NCBI RefSeq assembly: GCF_002309535.1
Contig: NZ_CP023275.1
Coordinates: 1,488,001-1,552,000, forward strand
DNA length: 64,000 nt
Direction: 5' to 3'
Origin: Sulfurospirillum diekertiae
GTDB taxonomy: Bacteria; Campylobacterota; Campylobacteria; Campylobacterales; Sulfurospirillaceae
Part shown: in pieces, positions 56,169-64,000 of the stretch
Layout of the letters: each line of letters begins with the position of its first letter
How positions within the stretch are numbered: the first letter of the stretch is position 1
The notes under the pieces: generated by a model
Told to the model about the DNA's origin: nothing
What the model saw: the letters and a program-made list of their open reading frames with translations, nothing else
The model's database searches: none
Translations under genes and position numbers: made by a program

Positions 56169-57509
56169 TTATTCTAACCAAGGAGCTTCACGGTAAACGA
56201 TTTTAAAGAGAGGATTTTTCAAGGTATTTTCAAGAATGTGAGCAAATTCTAAAATACCACGGTAGCCCACATAATGCTTTTCTTTTTCTCTTTCTATATT
56301 GAGAAAGGGGATTTTTGTTTGAACTGCAGCATAAACATTCTCACTGTTAGTAATTAAAAGATCGATCTTCTCTTCTTTAATCATATCCATTTGCTCATTT
56401 TCTGGCTCATACATAAACATTCCTTTGCCAAAAAGAAGGCGAATCGCTTGTTCTTTATCATCCTCCGTTATATTTTCAATAGAGGTTGCCACAACATGCA
56501 TATCTAAATCTCGCAAAAGAGGAATATACGCCCACGATAGCATTCCTTGCAGATTGATAAGAACTTTTTTTCCATACAAACTCTCTTTAAAAATCTCTAA
56601 TTGCTCTGCCAATTTTTTTTCTTCACAGGCAATGACATTTTGTGTATGGCGACTCAGTTTTCCATCATTAAAGACTTCAGCAATGGTACGTAACGCATCG
56701 GATGTGGCATATTTTCCAAAGAAAGAGACCTGAACCCAAGGAATGTCACATATTTCTTCCATTTTTCGTGCCATGGTTGCGAGTGGTTTGGCAGAAATCA
56801 CAATATTGAGTTTGGCTTTATGCGCAGACAAGATAGGTTCAATAGACTTGCCACTACCAAAGGTAGATATAACCCGTAAACCTATACTCTCAATCAAAGC
56901 ACAATAGGTTTTCATCTCTTCAGAACTGGCATCACAGCTGAGTAAATTTACATCATACGCTGTTTCTTTTGCAAGCTCTTCAAGCCCTATAAGATGTTCG
57001 CAAAGTGTCATACTTGCAATGCGCGCACCAAAATTACTCGCACCTAAAAAACCAGCCGCTAAAATAGGAACCATTATGACACCAAGTTCATGCTGCTTCT
57101 GTTGTGCAATGACATCTATATCTTCACCAATGAGCGAAGTAACACACGTTATATAGATAAAAACAACTTTAGGTTGGCAAAGAGTGACAATATGATCCAG
57201 TTGTAGCTTCAGTTTTGAAGCGCCACCAAAGATAATATCATTGAGGTCTAGGTTACTGCAAAAATAGTTTGAATGTTTTGGGTGGGAAGATTTTTCAATG
57301 GATGTAGTCGTAAAGCACGTTGAAGATGAATAGATCAGATGCGCACAATCTTCATAGGAACTTAAAAACTTAAAGGCTCCCTCTAAAGCACAATCACTGA
57401 TGGATGATCCAGGATGAAGTCTTTCACAAATATTTTTTTTCTCTTTATCGCCGCTATGCGAACATGAAGACTCATTATAAAGCTCCTTAATTGAAAAAAA
57501 ACGTGACAT
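56169..57509 (-). CDS. NifE-like nitrogenase cofactor scaffold protein
   Basis: This 446-residue nitrogenase component-1-type protein aligns by motif with NifE: Cys in NICERLHPG (about 28) and SDCALEGAFKFL (about 40), SSSTCF (about 64), then ITCVTSLIGEDID (about 125) and GFLGASNFGARIA. The usual HGP-x-x-C of component-1 proteins is degenerate (IYSSSTC). NifE builds the FeMo cofactor with NifN; no nifN is in the window. It may be a divergent NifE serving the Fe-only enzyme, or a different cofactor-handling member. It lies 21 bp downstream of the activator gene. Confidence 0.7.
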   Translation of the reverse strand: MSRFFSIKELYNESSCSHSGDKEKKNICERLHPGSSISDCALEGAFKFLSSYEDCAHLIYSSSTCFTTTSIEKSSHPKHSNYFCSNLDLNDIIFGGASKLKLQLDHIVTLCQPKVVFIYITCVTSLIGEDIDVIAQQKQHELGVIMVPILAAGFLGASNFGARIASMTLCEHLIGLEELAKETAYDVNLLSCDASSEEMKTYCALIESIGLRVISTFGSGKSIEPILSAHKAKLNIVISAKPLATMARKMEEICDIPWVQVSFFGKYATSDALRTIAEVFNDGKLSRHTQNVIACEEKKLAEQLEIFKESLYGKKVLINLQGMLSWAYIPLLRDLDMHVVATSIENITEDDKEQAIRLLFGKGMFMYEPENEQMDMIKEEKIDLLITNSENVYAAVQTKIPFLNIEREKEKHYVGYRGILEFAHILENTLKNPLFKIVYREAPWLE

Positions 57510-57530
57510 CAGATTTCCTTTAATCGTTCA

Positions 57531-59069
57531 TTACTCCAGATATTCTTGCATGCAAATTTCATATTTTTGAATTTTATAGCCTATTTGGCGATTGGTTATA
57601 CCCAATTTTTTGGCTGCTTTTAGTTTAATGCCACCCGATTCTCGTAACACTCTGATAATGGCTTGTCGCTCCAACTCTTCCAAATCTGCCTTAGTTTCAA
57701 CTTCTTTAGTCGAAATTTTAGTCTTTGCGGGAAGCACAGAGAGAATGACCTGAGCATTTACATGTAAAGAGGGGGCAAGGAGAACAATACGTTCCATACT
57801 GTTTTCAAGCTCTCTAATATTACCCGGCCATGTGTACTCTTTAAGCATCATTTGGGCATCAGGTAACAAAGTACGCTCTTTGCCATGGCGCCTGCAAAAA
57901 CGCTCCAAAAAATAGCACGCAAGTAAGATGATGTCATCCCCTCGATCACGCAAAGGAGGGGAGTGAATGGGAATGACATTGAGTCTGTAAAAAAGATCTT
58001 CTCTAAAACTTCCTTGGCGTACCATCTCTTTAATATCACGGTTCGTTGCCGCTACGATGCGCACATCGACTTTAATCGTCTTAGTGCCACCAAGCCTTTC
58101 AAACTCTTGCTCTTGTAAGACTCTGAGCAGTTTTGCTTGAAGGCTCAGACTGAGATCTCCGACCTCATCCAAAAAAAGAGTTCCTTCATTTGCCAGTTCA
58201 AAACGACCTTTACGCATCTCTTTGGCATCGGTAAAAGCTCCTCTCTCATGCCCAAAAAGCTCTGTTTCCAAAAGATTTTCAGGAATGGCGGCACAGTTGA
58301 GCTTGATGTAAGGCTTTTCTTTACGATGACTGTAATTATGAATAGCTTTTGCAATAAGCTCTTTGCCCGTTCCCGTCTCGCCACTGATAAAAATCGTTGA
58401 ATTGGTGCAAGCAACCTTACCGATAATCTCTAAGACATGTTGAATAACCGTGCTATGACCGATGATTTCATTTTGTTTTAAAATTTCCTCTTTGTAGTAG
58501 AGTTTTTCTTCTTTCAGACGCTTTTTTTCATCATTGATCGTCTGATAGATTTGCTGCGATTGCGCCATCAGTGAAGCCGTAATCGTTAAAATAGTCACCA
58601 TCTCCTCAATATTACAGAGTGACTGTTGCGTTAAACTCACGCCCAAAACACCAAAAAGTTTATTTTGCGAAAGGGCGGGTATAGCGAGGTAAGAAATTTC
58701 ACTCTTTTTTAAACTACAACTTTTATTGAGAAAGAGAATATTTTGATGGATATTTTCAATCACAACAGGCTCTAAAAATTGAGCACATAGCCCCGTTGCA
58801 CCTTCACCCACTTTGTATGTCGCTAAAACTTCTTGTCGTTTACTCAAGCCCACAGAGCTTAACACTTCAAGTTCATTGTTTTCATCATTCAGTGCATAAT
58901 AGATGCTTTTATCCATATAAAAATGTCTTTTAAGAAGGCTAAGTGTCTTTTCAAACGCTATTTCGATGCCAAGTTCACTCCCTTTGAGGGCGAGTGCAAT
59001 TTCGTATAAAACTCTGAGCTCTTGATAGCGTGGGCAATCCTGAATGGGGCTGATGCAAATCGTATCCAC
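57531..59069 (-). CDS. NifA/AnfA-type sigma-54 activator
   Basis: This 512-residue enhancer-binding protein has a GAF domain (about 20-170), an AAA+ domain with Walker A GETGTGKE (about 230), the sigma-54 contact loop, Walker B TLFLDEVGDL, and a C-terminal Fis-type helix-turn-helix (AAKKLGITNRQIGYKIQKY). The loop reads GAFTDA instead of GAFTGA. Cys5 and Cys12 near the N-terminus recall the Cys pairs of AnfA/VnfA. It is upstream of nifE-like and downstream of anfDGK, so it probably activates those genes from RpoN promoters. Palindrome at 57757 encodes LHVN. Confidence 0.85.
   Translation of the reverse strand: MDTICISPIQDCPRYQELRVLYEIALALKGSELGIEIAFEKTLSLLKRHFYMDKSIYYALNDENNELEVLSSVGLSKRQEVLATYKVGEGATGLCAQFLEPVVIENIHQNILFLNKSCSLKKSEISYLAIPALSQNKLFGVLGVSLTQQSLCNIEEMVTILTITASLMAQSQQIYQTINDEKKRLKEEKLYYKEEILKQNEIIGHSTVIQHVLEIIGKVACTNSTIFISGETGTGKELIAKAIHNYSHRKEKPYIKLNCAAIPENLLETELFGHERGAFTDAKEMRKGRFELANEGTLFLDEVGDLSLSLQAKLLRVLQEQEFERLGGTKTIKVDVRIVAATNRDIKEMVRQGSFREDLFYRLNVIPIHSPPLRDRGDDIILLACYFLERFCRRHGKERTLLPDAQMMLKEYTWPGNIRELENSMERIVLLAPSLHVNAQVILSVLPAKTKISTKEVETKADLEELERQAIIRVLRESGGIKLKAAKKLGITNRQIGYKIQKYEICMQEYLE
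57757..57768. repeat. TTTACATGTAAA palindrome in nifA-like gene
   Basis: Exact copy read SLHVNAQ, in the linker between the AAA+ and DNA-binding domains. Confidence 0.9.
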
Positions 59070-59107
59070 TGTATATCTCCTCAGATGGGATGAATATCAC
59101 TCAAACA

Positions 59108-59127
59108 TAGTATAGTTATTTATACTA
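59108..59127. promoter_or_regulatory. Inverted repeat upstream of the nifA-like gene
   Basis: TAGTATA (59108-59114) and TATACTA (59121-59127) are 7-bp inverted arms with a 6-base gap, 38-58 bp upstream of the activator start. It could be a promoter element or operator. Confidence 0.4.
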
Positions 59128-59153
59128 CGTTATTTTACTGCTAAGTTCTAGCC

Positions 59154-59699
59154 TCATTCGTGCAAAAATGCCTCATTATTAAACAATTCACTCTCTTGCG
59201 CTATATTTTCTTTAGCGGTAAGCGCTGTTGGTACAATTTTATAAACAGAGACCGCTTTACCATCATGGGTAGAGCGATACTTTTCAATCAAACTTCCTGC
59301 TAATTGGTGTTTATAATAGTGCGGTGTGTATTTATCGAGTAATTTTTGAAGCACTAAGGCTGATTCTTCCGTATCCGTTAATTTTTGAGCTTTTCCAAAG
59401 ATCATCACACTGCGATACGCAGTATCGGCATGGCAAGGAACGGGATCGACTACAGTGCCGTATTCATGAAAGAGAGTAAAACAGACCGAAGGCTTTTGAA
59501 GTAAAAGCCTCTCTTTTTTACCACTTCCCATACCATGAAAGTAAATTGAGCCCTTATACCATACGAAATTGACAGGTACGGCATACGGTATATTTTGATC
59601 ATCCACCATTGACACAACACCCACACGTGTCTCATTTAAAAATGCTTCTATGATTGATTCATCAGTACAGACTCTTTTGGTATAACGTATTGTATGCAT
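59154..59699 (-). CDS. Pyridoxamine 5'-phosphate oxidase-like FMN-binding protein
   Basis: This 181-residue split-barrel flavin-binding protein of the NimA/PNPOx-like group contains VGVVSMVDDQNIPYAVPVNF and YFHGMGSGKKERLL. It has no PdxH active-site set, so vitamin B6 oxidation is not implied. Its role is unknown. It sits between the anf operon terminator and the activator gene, and has its own start. Confidence 0.8.
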   Translation of the reverse strand: MHTIRYTKRVCTDESIIEAFLNETRVGVVSMVDDQNIPYAVPVNFVWYKGSIYFHGMGSGKKERLLLQKPSVCFTLFHEYGTVVDPVPCHADTAYRSVMIFGKAQKLTDTEESALVLQKLLDKYTPHYYKHQLAGSLIEKYRSTHDGKAVSVYKIVPTALTAKENIAQESELFNNEAFLHE

Positions 59700-59718
59700 A
59701 GTTTTTCCTTGAAAAAAG

Positions 59719-59756
59719 AGAGGATTTCACATTTACATGTAAAGGTGAAATCCTCT
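59719..59756 (-). terminator. Terminator of the anfDGK operon
   Basis: On the reverse strand AGAGGATTTCAC pairs with GTGAAATCCTCT (59719-59730 and 59745-59756), with the palindrome TTTACATGTAAA (59732-59743) as the hairpin tip, followed by CTTTTTTC. It lies just after anfK. Confidence 0.8.
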
Positions 59757-59763
59757 TGATTGA

Positions 59764-61161
<1,398 letters not shown>

Positions 61162-61171
61162 TTATCCTTTG

Positions 61172-61549
61172 TTAGTATCGAGCAACTGTCAGCTCTTTGT
61201 TGAGCGAACCGCTAATCGTGACGTAGTCAATACGTTCTTTAAGCTTCTCCATCAGCACCTTGATACTCTCTTTATCCATCTGCGCAAACCAAGCAAAACG
61301 TGCTCTAAAGGCTTCGGCTAAAGAAAGTGCATCGACCCAGTAACAACGATCTTCTGGTGTCTCTTTTGCCACTTCTTCATCACAAAGGAGCTGTTTTGCT
61401 TTGCTTAAAACGCCTTCATTTTGCCTCTCTCGATCCCACGATCTTGAGTGAAACTGCCAAAGACAATGTTTCATAATGTAATCTTCCATTTGTGCAATCC
61501 TGACATTTTGCATCGATTTGGCTTGCATATTCACTTTTTCATCACTCAT
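61172..61549 (-). CDS. anfG: Fe-only nitrogenase delta subunit
   Basis: AnfG is the small subunit found only in alternative nitrogenases. The 125-residue protein starts at ATG 61549 (AAAGGAGAG upstream). It carries DYIMKHCLWQFHSRSWDRER, then DRCYWVDALSLAEAF and the C-terminal DYVTISGSLNKEL, which match AnfG rather than VnfG (the latter has a CLWQFFSRTWDRE-like motif). It is the diagnostic gene for the Fe-only enzyme and lies 10 bp after anfD. Confidence 0.93.
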   Translation of the reverse strand: MSDEKVNMQAKSMQNVRIAQMEDYIMKHCLWQFHSRSWDRERQNEGVLSKAKQLLCDEEVAKETPEDRCYWVDALSLAEAFRARFAWFAQMDKESIKVLMEKLKERIDYVTISGSLNKELTVARY

Positions 61550-61559
61550 CTTCTCTCCT

Positions 61560-63143
<1,584 letters not shown>

Positions 63144-63171
63144 TTAGTGTAGTCAATCATCCTTGCACTCA

Positions 63172-63190
63172 CTGCACAGAATATTCCCAA
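63172..63190 (-). promoter_or_regulatory. Candidate sigma-54 promoter of anfDGK
   Basis: On the reverse strand, GG and GC are separated by exactly 10 bases (GGAATATTCTGTGC, GC at 63174-63175), preceded by TTG. The -24 box is imperfect. Initiation near 63162 would give a leader of about 34 bases before anfD. Confidence 0.4.
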
Positions 63191-63270
63191 GATTTAAGAA
63201 GTGAGAAAATGGCTATTTAAGGACTTTTTGAGCATATGGAGAAGAAATAATTATGGATGTTTATACAAAA

Positions 63271-63320
63271 TTGTAAAGTAACATGTTTACAAAACAGTAA
63301 AATGTAAAGCTTACATGTAA
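63271..63320. promoter_or_regulatory. Cluster of dyads in the anfD-cysE gap
   Basis: TTGTAAA (63271-63277) and TTTACAA (63286-63292) form an inverted repeat; ATGTAA/TTACAT (63302-63307 and 63311-63316) a second; TTACATGTAA (63311-63320) a third that overlaps it. All lie 140-190 bp upstream of anfD, where activator sites are expected for sigma-54 promoters. Apart from these and the candidate promoter, the 256-bp gap between anfD and cysE shows no ORF. Confidence 0.4.
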
Positions 63321-63384
63321 AAAAGATGAGGAGCAATAAAACGTTTAGAGAAGGGGAACGAGAAGAGTAAACAAACGGGAAAGT

Positions 63385-64000
63385 TTACTCTTTAACAGAT
63401 TCCAAATAGCATTTATAAATGGCTTCGAGTTCGTCATCTTTAATTTTAAGATCTTTATTGGTGGTGAGCACCGCCTCTTCTAAAATCTTAATACGTTTAA
63501 ACATATAGATGAAAAGCTCTTTGTTAATATCGGGAATTTTATTGTGTGCCATGGGGTTTTTATCACGCCCTTTGTCGATAATCCGTGCAGGAACGCCTAC
63601 TGCTGTGGAATCATTGGGAATACTTTTGACCACAACGGAGTTGGAACCAATACGGCAATTCTCACCGATGATAATATCACCCAAGATTTTAGCACCCGAA
63701 CCAATAACCGTATGATTGCCAATCGTAGGGTGGCGTTTCACACCACGATCCAAACTGACACCACCGAGTGTAACCCCTTGGTAAATCAAAACATCATCTC
63801 CCACAATCGCTGTCTCACCGATGACTACCCCAAAGGCATGATCTAAAAAGACACGGCGACCAATCGTGCTAGCAGGGTGAATGTCAATGTTGGTAATAAT
63901 CTGTGAAATGCCCATAATAGCGCGAGCAAGGGTACGAAACTCTTTTACATGTAAAGCATGTGCGATGCGATAATTTGCTAAAGCCCATACACCTGGGTAA
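63385..64000 (-). CDS. cysE: Serine O-acetyltransferase (CysE/NifP-like), partial
   Basis: CysE makes O-acetylserine for cysteine synthesis. The coding frame continues to the window edge (YPGVWALANYRIAHALHVKEF precedes an internal Met), so the 5' end is missing. The hexapeptide-repeat left-handed helix is clear: IDIHPASTIGRRVFLDHAFG, GVVIGETAIVGDDVLIYQGV, TLGG and RHPTIGNHTVIGSGAKILG. A C-terminal helical tail follows. A copy next to nitrogenase genes is typical of nifP, which raises cysteine for cluster assembly. The palindrome at 63944 encodes its LHVK. Confidence 0.9.
   Translation of the reverse strand, partial: YPGVWALANYRIAHALHVKEFRTLARAIMGISQIITNIDIHPASTIGRRVFLDHAFGVVIGETAIVGDDVLIYQGVTLGGVSLDRGVKRHPTIGNHTVIGSGAKILGDIIIGENCRIGSNSVVVKSIPNDSTAVGVPARIIDKGRDKNPMAHNKIPDINKELFIYMFKRIKILEEAVLTTNKDLKIKDDELEAIYKCYLESVKE
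63944..63955. repeat. TTTACATGTAAA palindrome in cysE
   Basis: Exact copy read ALHVKEF in the N-terminal helical region. Confidence 0.9.

Overview
The window is AT-rich chromosomal DNA from a Campylobacterota (epsilonproteobacterial) bacterium, most likely Sulfurospirillum or a close relative. This is an inference from gene content: a long epsilon-type FlgL, class II DAHP synthase, an AapJQMP amino-acid transporter, AcnB, MnmH, a sulfide-dehydrogenase-like flavoprotein with c-type cytochromes, and nitrogenase genes. There are no rRNA genes and no CRISPR array. Two tRNAs are present, Leu(CAA) and Pro(GGG).

Layout. 1-2.8 kb is the right end of an integrated element: a leftward ORF cut by the window edge, a CI-like repressor, a small multi-span membrane protein and a P4-type integrase whose start faces the 3' end of tRNA-Leu. 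2.9-13.8 kb holds HU, flgL (with a sigma-54-like promoter), ftsK, acnB, slyD and ppsA. 13.9-23.6 kb holds a MipA/OmpV outer-membrane protein divergent from an AraC regulator, an MFS exporter, tRNA-Pro, a B12/radical SAM protein, a DUF445 protein, trmA, a chemoreceptor, a CoA-binding protein and threonine ammonia-lyase. 23.6-32.6 kb holds the aap transporter operon, DAHP synthase, and a leftward proA-ABC-dedA-J-domain cluster. 32.7-41.6 kb is a tightly packed rightward run: a flavoprotein, a 1110-residue coiled-coil protein, trmN-like, ykgJ-like, a TPR lipoprotein, trpC, HIT and mnmH.

41.6-48.7 kb is leftward: an ECF nickel/cobalt transporter (cbiM, PDGLE, cbiQ, cbiO with a His-rich tail), pdxA-pdxJ, and a sulfide-oxidation-like module (flavoprotein, monohaem cytochrome c, and a cytochrome b fused to a dihaem cytochrome c). 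48.9-53.5 kb is rightward: a small membrane protein, ppx/gppA, ilvB-ilvH, lpxD and a small unknown protein. 53.6-64 kb is leftward: a gltD-like oxidoreductase, aspC, a nifE-like gene, a NifA/AnfA-type activator, an FMN-binding protein, the iron-only nitrogenase genes anfK, anfG and anfD, and cysE, which runs off the window.

Two things stand out. First, an Fe-only (third-type) nitrogenase, anfDGK, heads an operon without anfH, beside a sigma-54 activator and a cysE/nifP-like gene. Second, the 12-bp palindrome TTTACATGTAAA occurs at least 18 times exactly in 64 kb, against roughly 0.02 expected by base composition. It lies both inside unrelated genes, where it mostly encodes Leu-His-Val-Lys/Asn, and in intergenic hairpins between gene ends.
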